Source: Pegoplata infirma (taxonomy: Eukaryota; Arthropoda; Insecta; Diptera; Anthomyiidae). Taken from it: 64,000 nt of DNA. The translations under genes and the position numbers were made by a program. The notes below the pieces were generated by a model. The model saw only the letters and a list, made by a program, of their open reading frames with translations. It searched no databases and was not told the origin of the DNA. Positions 34,509 to 46,974 of this stretch are shown piece after piece. The stretch covers positions 61,122,852 through 61,186,851 of the forward strand of contig OY992538.1 of NCBI GenBank assembly GCA_963921195.1, in the 5' to 3' direction. Within the stretch, counting starts at the first letter, position 1; every line of letters begins with the position of its first letter.

Positions 34509-35175
34509 CACTCAAAATAAATTCTTTGTCCAATCAGCAGAAAAATCTGCTGACAATACACCCATTTTGAGCCATATGAGAAATCTGCTGATTTTAGCAG
34601 ACACGGTTTGCTAAATATCTGTCAGAGGTGAATAAATATAACAAGAAACAAAAAACATACGCCGCCAGCCAACATCGAACTCGCCAACTTCCGATTTGAA
34701 AGTACACGTCTTAACCACTACGCTACGGAAGCTTATACTTTTATCTGGCGTTTTAGTTATTAAACATGTGTGTTGTTCTACAGCAGAGAAATCTGATTTT
34801 AGCAGAAATATCTGCTGATTTTAGTAGAAAAATCTGCTGATTTGAGCAGAACAATCTGCTGATTTGAGCAGAATAATCTGCTGATTTCAGCAGAACAATC
34901 TGTTGATTGTTCTGCTGATCTGAGCAGAGAAATCTGCTGATTTCAGCAGAACAATCTGTTCTGCTTTTTTTTATATAAAAAAATTTCTTGAAAAAATAAT
35001 GAAATTTAGCAAACAGAATCAGTATAAACATAGTAAAATATCTGTTATTTTCTTAATCTGAATGACAGAGATTTTAGTAACAATATCCTTCTCAGCAGAA
35101 CAATCTGATAAAAGATTGCTTATTAAAATTGAAAGTCGCTTTACAGATTTTTTGACAGAGTTTTTCTTTTGAGTG
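34509..35175. mobile_element. CACTCAAAA-ended element with tRNA-like insert
   Basis: Ends CACTCAAAATAAATTCTTTG and TTTTTCTTTTGAGTG. The right flank is TA (35176-35177); the left flank is TT, perhaps a mutated TA. 34780-34970 is a run of AATCTGCTGATTTGAGCAGA units of about 23 bp, each a weak palindrome. The tRNA-like segment lies at 34661-34732. Confidence 0.65.
34661..34732 (-). tRNA. tRNA-like pseudogene or SINE head
   Basis: On the minus strand a 72-nt segment starts GCTTCCGTAGCGTAGTGGTT. That is a good A-box (TAGCGTAGTGGTTAAGACG) with a weaker B-box (GAGTTCGATGTTGG). The acceptor arm GCTTCCG/TGGCGGC pairs at 6 of 7, the anticodon stem ACTTT/GAAGT at 5 of 5 with a 7-nt loop, and the T stem at 4 of 5. 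The D stem is broken, U33 is missing and the anticodon would be unusual, so I read it as tRNA-derived and not functional. Confidence 0.5.
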
Positions 35176-35177
35176 TA

Positions 35178-36346
35178 CAATTAGGTGTACTACAGGCAAA
35201 AAAAACCTTGTAAAAAGCCAACAAAAGTTTATAACTTTTTTGCTACCTCCTAACAGTGCACATAGGGGCAGCTATATGGAGCTCCTTGGCAACAATTTAT
35301 TTTTTAAAAAAGTGATTTTGCTAACATTGTTATTTTATATCGAAAGCCTATACTTTTCTACGCTTGACTGCATTTTTACTTTTTTGATTTATCCATTTTT
35401 CGTTTCTTGGCACTGTGTTAAATTTAGTAAAAGTTCAAAAAAACAAAAAAAAAATATTTTAAATAGCCTTAAGTTGAAAACTCAAAATGAAAGGTAAACA
35501 AATAAAAAATGTTGGAACTATACACATAAATTAAAGTGTAATTTTAGCACAAATTATTTTCATTCATTCTGACCAAATTGCATTACATATTAGAAAAGTT
35601 ATAGCCGTTCTAAGAACATCCTTTTTATGACGTTTTTTAAAACAAAAGTTTAAAGATCAAAAAGTCAAGACTTATCCTACATTATCCTTAGATATTTTTA
35701 TACAGTGGTAAGTGGTATAATTCTTTACTAGAATCAGTTATAGAAACTTGCACGAAAAGCGCCCGCTTTGTGAAACTGCACTTTAAAAATATGACATATT
35801 TTTTACTAATAAACCACATGCAGTCCAAACCAAAAATGCTAGACCCCTTAAACTTGTTACGAATATATCTATTGGTCATAGGCTGATTTAGTTCCAAAAT
35901 GGGCAAAATCGGACCAGGTGAAAAAGCTTCCCATTAAAGAATTTAAAAAAATCTTAGGAAACTCGATTTTTAGGGGATTTTCTTACATTTGTTCAACACA
36001 TCAAAAATTTTTATCACAAGAAGTTCCTTGACCAGGCAAATAAATAAGTGGAGTAACAAATGCCATTTATTTCATCCAGCCCACTTTTGTGGGCGTAGCT
36101 ATGAAAATAATATATAAATTTGATAAAAATGTATTATTTTAGCATAGATATTATACTTAATCAATTTGTAAATACCTATTGCAAGGAAGAAGGTATCCCA
36201 ACTTCCCAAAAAAAATTTGATAATATTTTTTTTTTCATATTTTAAATTTATACGATATAAATTTTTTTATTGGAACATTTGGTGTGGAATACTTCATATG
36301 TATGAAATTCTAATACTTACTTATTTTAGCGATAGCTATGGCTATA
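35178..36346. other. Noncoding, with a mini-me-like scrap
   Basis: About 35690-35960 resembles 47110-47230: both read GGGCAAAATCGGACCAGG followed by a CTTCCC/GTTCCC-AAGAA stretch. A weak ATTTGGTGTGGAATACTTCA near 36279-36298 resembles the inverted GGCATTCCACACCAAAT family end. No gene. Confidence 0.45.
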
Positions 36347-39204
36347 TCCCTATTAATATTATAAATCTGATTGTTGGTTTGTCTGTCTGTCTGTCTTTCT
36401 GTCTGTCTGTCTGTTCCGCAATAAGTACAGAACGGCTTAACCGATTTTCATGAAATTTTCACCACAGATAGTACTAACAGAGGCGGGAACTATAGGCCAT
36501 AAGCGAACGCGATCGGACAAAGGGCGTAAAATGCCACGCCCCTTTGTACCATTCTAAAGCTATATCTGCCTGTCAGACAATAACGGAAAAACGGCTGAAC
36601 CGATTTTCATGAAATTTTCACCACAGATAGTATTAACCAAAGCGGTAACTATAGGCCTTAAGCGACCGCGATCGGAAAAAGGGGCGTACAATGACACGCC
36701 CCTTTGTACCATGCTAAAGCTATATCTGCCTGTCCGGCAATAACGGAACAACGGCTGAACCGATTTTCATGGAATTTTCACCACAGATAGTACTAACCGA
36801 GGCGAGAACTATAGGCCATAAGCGACCGCGATCGGACAAAGGGGCGTAACCTTTGTCCGATCCACGACCCTTTTTACCGTGCTAAAGCTATATCTGCCTG
36901 TCAAACAACGGAAAAACGGTTGAACCGATTTTCATGAAATTTTCACCACGGATAGTACTAACCGAGGCGGGAACTATAGGCCATAAGCAACCGCGATCGG
37001 AAAATGGGGCGTAAAATGCCACGCCCCTTTGTACCATGCTAAAGCTATATCTGTCTGTCCTGCAATAACGAAAAAACGGCTAAACCGATTTTCATGAAAT
37101 TTTCACCACAGTTAGTACAAACCGAGGCGGGAACTATAGGCCAGAAAAATCCGCGATCGAAAAAATGGGCGTAAAATTCCACGCCCTTTTGTACTAATCA
37201 GAGACTATGTCTGCCTGTTCCGCAATCACTAAAAAGTGATTTAACCGATTTCACTGAAATTTTTACCACAGATACTACTAACCGAGGCGAAAACTATGAG
37301 CCACAATGGAGGGCGATCGAAAAAAGGGGCGTAAAATGCCACGTCCCTTTTTGTTACACTGAAAGCTATTTCTGCCTTTTCCGCAATTACGCTTAAACAG
37401 CTAACTTGATTTTTAAGAAATTTTCACCACAGATAGTATTAAACGAAACGAAAAGTATGGTCCACAAAAGAGGGCGATCAAAGAAAGGGGGTGTAAAATG
37501 CCACGCCTCTTTTTACTATACTGAAAGTTTTTTCTGCATGTTCCGTAATCATCCTTAAACAACCATACCGATTTAAAAAATAAATAAAATAGCACGCCCC
37601 TTTTTATTCTTTTGAATGCTATTTGTGTCTGTTCCGTAATCTAGCATAAACTGATAAATCGATTAGAATGAAATTTTTACCACAGATAGTAAGTACTTAC
37701 CGAGGCGGGAACTATAGATTAAAATAGAGCGCGTTTGGACAAACGGGCGTAAATTGACACGCGCCTTTGTACTATACTGAGTTCCTTAATAACGCTTAAA
37801 CGACTTAACCGATTTTAACAACAATTTTTCCATAGATAGTACTAACAGAGGCGGGCACTTTAGTATGTGTCAACTGCCACGCCTTTTGCAATGTACTGAA
37901 AGTTTATTCTGCCTTTCCATAATCACGATTAAACAACGAACCCGATGTTGTTATAATTTTCACCACAGTAAGTAATTATTGAGGCGGAAACTATAGACAC
38001 CACCAGACAAAGGCGTGAATGGACACGCCCCTTTGTAATACATTAAAATTTATTTTTGCCTGATCCGTACTCACGCGTTAACGGTGAAAACAATTTTAAG
38101 CAAATTTTCATCACAGTTGGTACTTACCGCGGCGATCGGGCAAAGGGGCTTAAAATGCCGCACCCTTTTGTATTAAATTAAAAAATATTTTTTCCTGTTT
38201 CGTAACTATATGCCATATAAAATGCGATGAGACAAATTAAAGTAAAATGCCACATCAATTTGTAATATACAGAACGTTATTTCTTGCTTATTTGCTATCA
38301 TGCAAAAACGGCTTAACCAATTCCTTTAAACACTACTGCCATATTAGAACCTGAAAACAGTTAAGCCGATTTCAATGAAATTTTCAACACAAATAGTGTT
38401 ATAGGCAATATTAAACAGCGATTGATAAAAAAGGCATATAATGGCACGTCCCTTTGTACTTTAGAGAGATTTATTTCTGCCAGTTCCGCAAACGTGGAAA
38501 ACCTGCTGAACAAATTTAATTGCAATTTTCTTTACGTGCTAACCAATAGGGGAACTATAGGTCACATGAGACCAAAATCGAACAAGATGCGTTAAATGTC
38601 ACACCCACTTGAACTATTGTGAAAGTTATATCTTTATTGAAGTTTTCACCACATAAAGTGCTAACCGAGGAGGTTCCTTTTAAAAGCCATTAAAGAAATA
38701 CATTAATATTGGGGTGGGGCGATTATTCGTTTTTTCTATTTCGCTTTGCGTCGGGGTCGTACCAGTTGCCTTTTATGGTCAATATTATCTCAGAAAAGTA
38801 TTGCACCTGCTGGGCAATGTCTTTGGGTTCCTTTTTTGATTTGAAATCGGGAAGTTCCAAACAAGCTGCAAAAAAAACGTTTTGATTTTTTTTTTTTGTT
38901 AAAAAAAAAACGTTTTTGATTTTTTTTTTGTTAAAAAAGGTTTTTATGATGGTCGAATAACTTTTTTTTGCGGGCCGCATCACATACTCCACCCAACCAA
39001 GAAGGTTTGTTCCCATGACGGAAGAACACGTACGCACAATGTTCCCAACGCTAAGCAAATTCGAAAAAAATCGACCAAACCTAAGGAATAGGTTTATATT
39101 CACCAGTGAAAAGTCATGAAGCAGTAGATAAACTGACGAATAAAAAACTCATTCATTATATAATATTTTTTTAACCCGGGCAACGCCGGGTGCAAAACAG
39201 CTAG
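36347..39204 (+). mobile_element. Helitron-like element, copy 2 (plus orientation)
   Basis: Starts TCCCTATTAATATTATAAAT and ends with the GC hairpin AACCCGGGCAACGCCGGGTG, then CAAAACAGCTAG before T. GTCT microsatellite at 36378-36416. The 160-bp units (CGATTTTCATGAAATTTTCA, GTAAAATGCCACGCCCCTTT) run from 36430 to about 37400 and then decay. It mirrors copy 1 (14479-18175) over its whole length but is about 0.8 kb shorter. Non-autonomous. Confidence 0.82.
38723..38875 (-). pseudogene. Helitron-carried ORF, copy 2 (unknown)
   Basis: Homologue of the 14800-14952 frame, reading AACLELPDFKSKKEPKDIA and onward to RNRKNE, open for 50 codons. Upstream poly(T/A) slippage tracts fuse it to a longer chance frame. 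Unknown origin. Confidence 0.3.
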
Positions 39205-40057
39205 TATTAACATAAAAATTTACAAAATTTTATACTTCAAACAAATTATTTTTTTTTTCGTTTTTGCGTATTTTTCGCAATTTTGCAAAGAAAGTCTTCA
39301 TGTTTTTACAAAAATTTAATCGAAAAGCTGCGCTCTTTAAAACGGTGGGCATATCGACAACAAAAATCCAACGGTTTAATTGCTGCCATAAAACATACAA
39401 TTTTGCCCCTATGTGCAGTGCCACATTTGGACAATCTAGGACGACAAAAATCAAAAAAAAAAATCCCCGATTTTCATAATACGTTTGTATGTATTATAGA
39501 ACATTCCTAATAGCACGGAAATAATCATATAAGAACGACTATTCTGTTCGTTACTAATAGGTGGGTGCATAAAGATTCATCTTGTAAAATCCTGTTACTA
39601 GTGTACATTATTTCGCATAAATTAAGTCGAGTTTAAACTGTTGTAACTTTTGAACAAAAAGAGTTATTTATCCACACTTTTTTGGTAATTTTAAAGGATA
39701 TTTAAATGCTTTAAGTCATATCTTTTCTTTTTTTTAAACAAATTTTTCTATTTTTTTATTAAATTTTTAACAATATACACATTTTTGGAAAGGAAATTAT
39801 ATATTTATTGTTTTTGATGGAATAGAACTTTTATTTTTGGTCCGTATTGGTCGCCGGAATTTTTCAGATATGTTGACCAATATCCATAGTACTTATTTCA
39901 ACGGTTAACTTTTGCGACCGTCTGCGACGCCGACTACAGTGGGGCGATATGAAAACCTTGTTTTTACATATTTTCTAAACATATTTTAAAAAAGTGGGCG
40001 ATACAGTTGTCTGAGTGCCCCCTTTTTTTCTGATATTATTTCTACAGTTATTGAGAG
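39205..40057. other. Noncoding spacer
   Basis: AT-rich. Overlapping short frames at 39230-39510 on both strands are probably chance. No repeat boundary seen. Confidence 0.4.
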
Positions 40058-42105
40058 TATATGGGGCATTCCAGGCCAAATCACTCACTTTTAGACCCGA
40101 CCCCTTTCGATTTATTTTATTTTTGGATATGTTTTAGCACTTATTAAATGCAACTTGGACACCAAATTTCAGCCTTTTATTCCAAGACGGTGTTGAGTAA
40201 TCAATTTTTCAAAATGGCGATTTTTTAAAAAAAAATGAAAAAATTTAAATTTTTAATTAATTTTGACCAGTTAAAAATATAGATATCTAAAAAAAAGTTG
40301 GACAACGTTTTGTTGGTATTTAAACATAGTTTTAAAAAAAATATTAAAAAAATTATTCAAAGTAATTATCACTTATTTTTTAACGTTTAAAAATTAAAAT
40401 CGACTTTTTGACAAAGTCCGAAACCTTCGATTTTTTTTTTAAAACGTCTAAAAGTTCTACTCTAAATTACGCAACTTTTAAGACGTAATTCGAGATGTGA
40501 TCGCAATTTGTTCTATTTTTTTTTTTAAATTTTGAAAATTGCACCTTTTATTTTTTGACTCTGATTTATTTTATATGGTGCTCCAAAAAAAATAAATTGG
40601 TAGATACTGACCCTTACTTACCCTAGATATATTCATTTTGAGGTAAAAATACGCCTCACAAAAATTAAGAACGATCGGACATGGGTAAGGCGTCCTGCAG
40701 GGGCCTTGAAGTTTAGAAAACGGATTACAAGGAAAAATATGAATTTTTTTCTGTTTTCTCAATTTTTTTGGTATTTTAAGTTAATTTTTATTTCAAGCGG
40801 TTACAGAATTATAATACCGAGTAAAATGCCTCTCTAATAAGGTACCAAAACTAAAATCGGTTGAAAATCAGCCAAGTTATTACAACTTCCCCAGGCATCT
40901 AACGTATGGCAGACCACTTGATTAAGCAATACAATCCGATTTTTGAAATTCCTTGAAATTTTCTGCTGTAATAACATTTTTTTATTCTTCAAGTTCAAAT
41001 GTATTTAGATGACAAGTATTTTTTACATTGTGTTTTGCTAACATGTTTTAAATTAGTGCTAAAAATGCCTGCATTTTCGACACCCTTTTGAAATCTCGAT
41101 TTTCAAAAAAAATTTTTTTTTGTTTTAAAATTTGGAAAAACCAAAAAAATATTACTCTGAAACATGAATAATGAAAAAATGTTATTACATTAGAAAATTT
41201 CAATAAATTTAAAAAAAGGGACTAGTATTCTTTAATCAAATGGTATGACACACGCTAGATGCCTGGGGAAGTTGTAATTACTTGGCTGATTTTCAACCGA
41301 TTTTAGTTTTTAGTACCTTATTAGAAAGGCATTTTACTCCACATCATAATTCTGTAATCACTAGAATTAAAACTTAACTTAAAATGCCAAAAAAAATTGC
41401 GAAAACAGAAAAAAATTAATATTTTTCCTTGTAATCCGTTTTTTAAACTTCAAAGACCATGCTAAACGCCTTTCCCATCTCCGATCGTCCTAAATTTTTG
41501 TGAGACGTATTTTTACCACGAAGTGAATGTATCTAGGGTAAGTTAGGGTCAATATGTACCAATTTATTTTTTTTTTTGAAGCACCATATAAAATAAATCT
41601 GAACCAAAAAATTAAAAGTGCAATTTTAAAAATTAAAAAAAAAAATAGAAAAAATTGTGATCACATCTCGAATTATGGCTTTAAAGTTGCGTAGTTTAGA
41701 GTAGAATTTTTATAGTTTTTTACAAAAAAATCGAAGGTTTCGGACTTTTTCAAAAAGTTGATTTTAATTTTTAAACGTCAAAAAATAAGTGATAATTACT
41801 TTGAATAATTTTTTTATATTTTTTTTCTAAAACTACATTTAAATACCAACAAAACGTTGTCCAATTTTTTTTTTAAATATCTGTATTTTTTAATGGTCAA
41901 AATTAATTAAAAATTTCAATTTTTTATTTTTTTTTGAGAAAATCGCCATTTTGAAAAATTGATTACATAACACCATCTCGAAATAAAAGGCTGAAAATTG
42001 GTGTCCAAGTTGCATTTAATAAGTACTAAAACATATCCGAAAATAAAATAAATCGAAAGGGGTCGGATCTAAAAGTGAGTGATTTGGCTTGGAATGCCCC
42101 ATATA
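40058..42105. mobile_element. GGGGCATTCCA-family palindromic element (uninterrupted)
   Basis: Ends TATATGGGGCATTCCAGGCC and its near complement; 2048 bp; arms of about 1 kb meet near 41080-41100. Arm landmarks: CCGACCCCTTTCGATTTATT-like text at both outer ends, CAACTTCCCCAGGCATCTA at 40885 and TAGATGCCTGGGGAAGTTG at 41254. No coding capacity. It is the intact size reference for the interrupted relative at 23893-33388. Confidence 0.88.
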
Positions 42106-43636
42106 TAACAAATTTAAAGAAATTATAACCAAAATTACAAAATTTTTAAAAAAGTGTCCTAGTAAAAATTACGAGCTTTTTTGTAACTTTACAAGATTTT
42201 CACCAATAAAATTATAAATTTATAACATTTTGGCGCAATAAAACTTATAAGAAAATCTTGTGAATTTACTGTATTTTTTTTTCGTAAAAAGCCTTGGAAA
42301 TTTTTAAAATTTCAAAAAAACATATATATTCGATTAGAGTTTTATTCTAGTTCGAGGCCCAAAAATATTTCTATATATGATATTGTCATAATAGAGTATT
42401 TTTAATTTATTGCTTTAAAAAAGTTACTCATCTCATAGTATATCTGTACTGATCAGTTTCATCCCCACTAAAGGAATCATCAGCAGACTTTAGAGAATCA
42501 TCGTTGGTCAATCAAACATCAAACCAGACATAATATTTGATATATTTCACAAGTTATATGAAAAATATTATTATGAAGGTCCGAAATCTGTTTTCCAACA
42601 AAAATAACTCTTTTAAAGCAAAAATTGTATATACTAAATCACAGTCGGTAATTATAAGTACACGTGTTGCTGTTATTTTACAATAACAACAGTACCTAAC
42701 CAAACAATAGTGTTGGTAGGATAAGTCGTACTAAACTTTGTGTCAAATGTTGTTTTTTTTTATTTTTAGTACCAAAAGGTACATAAAAATAAAATGTATT
42801 TATTCGGCCTTTATATATGTATATATATTCGACTAGAGTTTTATTCTAGTTCGAGGCCCAAAAATATTTCTATATATGATATTGTCATAATAGAGTGGGG
42901 ATGAAACTGATCAGTACAGATATACTATGAGATGAGTAACTTTTTTAAAGCAATAAATTAAAAATACTCTATTATGACAATATCATATATAGAAATATTT
43001 TTGGGCCTCGAACTAGAATAAAACTCTAATCGAATATATATACATATATAAAGGCCGAATAAATACATTTTATTTTTATGTACCTTTTGGTACTAAAAAT
43101 AAAAAAACAACATTTCAAAAAGACTTCTAAAATTAAAAAAAAAAATTTCGATCGAAAATTTTTTGTTAAAAAACAAGGAAACTGTCAAATATTGGTAAAA
43201 TGGGATTACGAAACTTTTTCTAGTAATTTAACAAGGTTTTTATTTTGTGTGTATAATAACGGAACAATAAAATATTTTCTTTGTTTACAAAAAGTTGGTG
43301 GTCCAAAGACAACAAAAGCTGATTCATTTTTTGTGTGGGTTGTTGGAAAATCTAGCTGATAACTGAATAAAAACTATTGAATAATTTTTAATGTTTGAAT
43401 TTTGAAAAAATCTACTTAAAAAATGTGTGTAAAAAATGTCTGAAAAATATCTATGCATAATTTCATTTTTCAGCTCGACCCTCGCATCCCATTTAATATT
43501 TGCTCAATCTAGACGCTATCAAGCTTAAATTATAGCTTGGAAATTTTCTACGTGGTATTTTTTTTTTCAAAAATAGTCGATTGATAATAATCAGGTTTAG
43601 TATTGATAACTTTTTTTTTAAAGAACTGCTATAAAA
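42106..43636. repeat. Near-perfect young palindrome within AT-rich repeats
   Basis: 42331-42466 (CGATTAGAGTTTTATTCTAG to TTTCATCCCC) is repeated in inverse at 42897-43035 with very few differences. An extra forward copy of its first half lies at 42826-42896. Outside this, 42745-42830 pairs with 43030-43115 (AGTACCAAAAGGTACATAAA). 43120-43255 resembles 51450-51605 (AATATTGGTAAAATGGGATTACGA). No gene. Confidence 0.8.
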
Positions 43637-44366
43637 TATATGAAGGGCTTATTGCAAAAACATGATAAGCAACATTTTATTTTTTTGTGTTTTTCGCTTC
43701 TACTGATGTTCCATTGAAAGATTTTTGACAGAAGTTTTGTTTAACCCATTCAATTTTATTTTTTTGGGAAAAGGTCCTTTTTTAGGGTACTTAGCACCCC
43801 TTAACTCAAAAATCTTTTAAAAAAAATTTTTTTTTCAATGTGCTGTTATCCCAGAAAAACTTGCATTCCAAATTTTTATGCAATTTTAATATTTGGATTT
43901 ATTTGCTAATTTATTAATTTATTAATTTATTTCATAATTTTCAAAATAAAAAGTCTCAAAATGATTTAAATTAGTGGAATTTGATAATAAATTAAACTAA
44001 AAAATTTTCGTTTTTGCTTGAAGCAATTTCTGTGCTGATTTACATTGCATTTTAAGGACATATAAATTGCGGTGGTCAAGTGGGGATAATTTTTTTAGTT
44101 GCAGAAAGACGAGACTTAACACTCGTAACCATATTTACCCGAAATCCCACCTTTTTCATACATAAATATTTTTTTGAAAAAGGTGTTTTCCACTGTTCGA
44201 AAAATCGAACAGAGGATCGAAATGGGTTAAAACCTTCGTACTAGTATCTCGAGTATGAAAGTTCTTCAAAAGGTCTATCTTTTATCATTATTTCAAAAGT
44301 TTTAAGGCAAAAACCACTATAAAATAAAATGTTGCTTATCGAGTTTTTACAATAAGCCCTTCATAT
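43637..44366. mobile_element. Foldback split by a piggyBac-type MITE
   Basis: Arms 43637-43744 and 44227-44365 are inverted (GAAGGGCTTATTGCAAAAAC and complement; AAGCAACATTTTATTTT and complement). The inserted element 43745-44226 lies at the arm junction. Confidence 0.7.
43745..44226. mobile_element. TTAA-flanked MITE (CCCATT ends), copy 1
   Basis: TTAA at 43741-43744 and 44227-44230; ends CCCATT and AATGGG. Near the right end it reads GTTCGAAAAATCGAACAGAG, a perfect GTTCGA hairpin. The same hairpin is at the left end of the inverted copy at 52253-52792. TTAA plus short CCC ends points to piggyBac mobilisation. Confidence 0.75.
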
Positions 44367-45680
44367 GAGGCATTCCACACCAAATGTGCAGCGAAAAAAA
44401 ACATGTGTACCGTTAACTTCGAAATAGGTCGTATGAATAGCCCTATATGGAACTAAGAAAATTGCGTCTTTGGTTCTTAAATTTTTCAAAAACTGGGCTT
44501 AGGAGGCGGGGTCAAATATTTTAAAAATGGTAAAATAAATTTGTGTCAAGTTGCCTTGTTTAAATATTTATCAAATTAAAAAGGAATGCACCACAATCTC
44601 AAAAATTTACATTCTTGTATAGTTTGGTATGGGCTATTGACTATTTTTTTTTTTTAATATTTTCAGAACCCGTTCTGAAAATTTGCCATTTTTTAAAAAA
44701 GTCAATTTATCAAAATTCCGACCACTTTTATTTTATATTTTTATACCCTCCAACTACAGTATGGGGGTATACTCACTTTGTCATTCCGTGTGTAACGCAT
44801 CGAAATATCGGTGTAGGACCCCATAAAGTATATGGACATTTCCATTTAACTTTTCATTTGTTTGAAATTTTGTTTTTTTGGCAAAAACTTTTTTTATTTG
44901 CATTGAAATGGCTATCTACTGATAGAAATGCATAAAGGACTTCTAATGCAATTAGCTTACAAGCTTTTAAGGCAAAAAATCTTAATTTGCGGTAGTTAGC
45001 GACAATCAAACTTCAGAAATGTGGAAAAGTCGATTGAAATTTCATAAAAATTATGTACTCTTTGGCCTATTGTACTTGCGCCATCCAACGTATTCTTCGA
45101 AGATTTAAAATATATGGTCCCTACACTTGTTCAAAAAAGATGTATTTATGAATTTGATGTGCCATCAATATTAAAAAAGTTATTTAGTGGTAACGGTTTG
45201 AAATTAAAATTTCTTCATTTTCAATTTTTCGTCGTTTTTTGATCAGGAAATTTGCGCCGCTTCATACTTTTTAAAATCTGATACGCAAAATGATAGCTGT
45301 CGTAATTCCCTACAATTTAAAACCGGTCCCATGAATGTGCCCTCAATGGGAGTGGAGTACTAGCTAGACAAAGGTTGAGAGACAAAACGTGAAAGTCATC
45401 AAAAATCCACTTTTTTGCGAGGCAAATTCGCAATATTATTTAAAAGTGCCCAGCACTTCGCGTGATCCAAATATTTTTTGAGTTTTTATAATAAAATCGA
45501 TATAGCGTGTTAAAATTTTGATTAGCAAAAATTTTGCAAAAATCTGACATTTCACGATTTTAAAGTTTTGCTTGTATTTTCACGTGAAAAGAATTTAGAT
45601 TTAAAATATACTTGTCAGACGATTGCTTGTTATGCGTATTATGGATCGTGTGCAAAAATTGGGACTTAATGTAACTGTAC
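44367..45680. repeat. GGCATTCCACACC repeat and mini-me-like fragment
   Basis: 44367-44740 is a copy of a repeat (GAGGCATTCCACACCAAATG, AATAGCCCTATATGGAACTA) that recurs inverted at 49900-50262 and in both arms at 61786-62700. 44745-44860 is a mini-me-like head (TATACCCTCCAAC, TCACTTTGTCATTCCGTGTG). 44870-45680 is AT-rich without a gene; 45330-45430 is plain repeat text. Confidence 0.55.
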
Positions 45681-46445
45681 GCTGAAGACGCGCCAATTTT
45701 GTCTCCAGATAAACCGCCAGGGCACACCCAAACCGCTAATAGAAATTAACTTCTATAAATGGTAATTGATAGTACTTATGAAGCTTTATCCCAAAACTGA
45801 GCGGCATTCATAAATTTTGAAGATTGTGGATTTTATGCATCTCTCAAAATTTCATTAATCAGAAATTTCATCTCTTTAAAAAATTTACAATTTTGCATAA
45901 TGCACAAGCTTTTTAACTAATTTGAAGGTGCTAAACCTGAATATGGCCTTTAATTTGGTCCATCATCTTTAATTTTCACGTAAATCGCTGAAAACGCCCC
46001 AATTTTGTCTCCAGATAAACTGCCAGGGCACACCCAAACCGCTAATAGAAATTAACTTCTATAAATGGTAATTGATAGTACTTACGAAGCTTTATCCCAA
46101 AACTGAGCGGCATTCATAAATGTTGAAGATTGTGGATTTTATGCATCTCTCAAAATTTCATTAATCAGAAATTTCATCTCTTTAAAAAATTTACAATTTT
46201 GCATAATGCACAAGCTTTTTAACTAATTTTAAGGTGCTAAACCTGAATATGGCCTTTAATTTGGTCCATCATCTTTAGTTTTCACGTAAATCGCTGAAAA
46301 CGCGCCAATTTTGTCTCTACATAAACCGCCAGGGCACACCCAAACCGCTAATAGAAATTAATTTATATAAATGGCAAGTGCTAGTGCCTATGAAGCTTAA
46401 TCACAAAACTGAGCGGCATTCATAAATTTTGAAGATTTGGGATTT
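45681..46445. repeat. 306-bp tandem repeat, 2.5 copies
   Basis: GCTGAARACGCGCCAATTTT recurs at 45681, 45987 and 46293, exactly 306 bp apart, followed each time by CCAGGGCACACCCAAACCGC. The third copy breaks off near 46445. Identity between units is high, so the duplication is recent. No coding frame is kept through the unit. Confidence 0.93.
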
Positions 46446-46974
46446 ATGTTCTTTAAAAAATCAACACTTTGTTTTATTGTGAAATATAATATTGAGAAAC
46501 ATTAATTTTTAAACTACTGTAATTTTTGCACTATTGGAGATAATTTCATAAAGTTTTCTTAACTACATAGCAAATTCTTTACAGAATTCAGAAAATAATT
46601 TCCTAAAATGTTTAAACTACATAGAACTTAAATTTACGCAAAATAGTGGAAATGAAGATATTAAAATATACTTTAACCGCTAATATTTTGATATATATCC
46701 ACCAAAATATATATAATTAAATAAATTTTAATAAGGGTTAGTATGCAACATTTATTAACGTTAAGATTATTAAATTCTGATAAAAATTGTAATTTTGAGA
46801 TTTTTTTTAAAATTGTAATTTCAAACCGCCATAACTTTTGCGCCGTTAGGTGAAAGTTCTTCACGCGAACGGATTTGAACTCACTAAATGTATGTTAATA
46901 CGTGTACAAAACGATTTTGATGTGCCTTCAAAAAAAAAATTTATTTTTTTTAAATCCTAAAATCAAAAGTTAAA
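46446..46974. other. Noncoding spacer
   Basis: AT-rich sequence after the tandem array; nothing recognisable. Confidence 0.4.

Noticed and set aside
34661..34732. Functional tRNA gene
   Set aside because: The D stem is broken, U33 is absent and the segment lies inside a transposon; kept only as tRNA-like.
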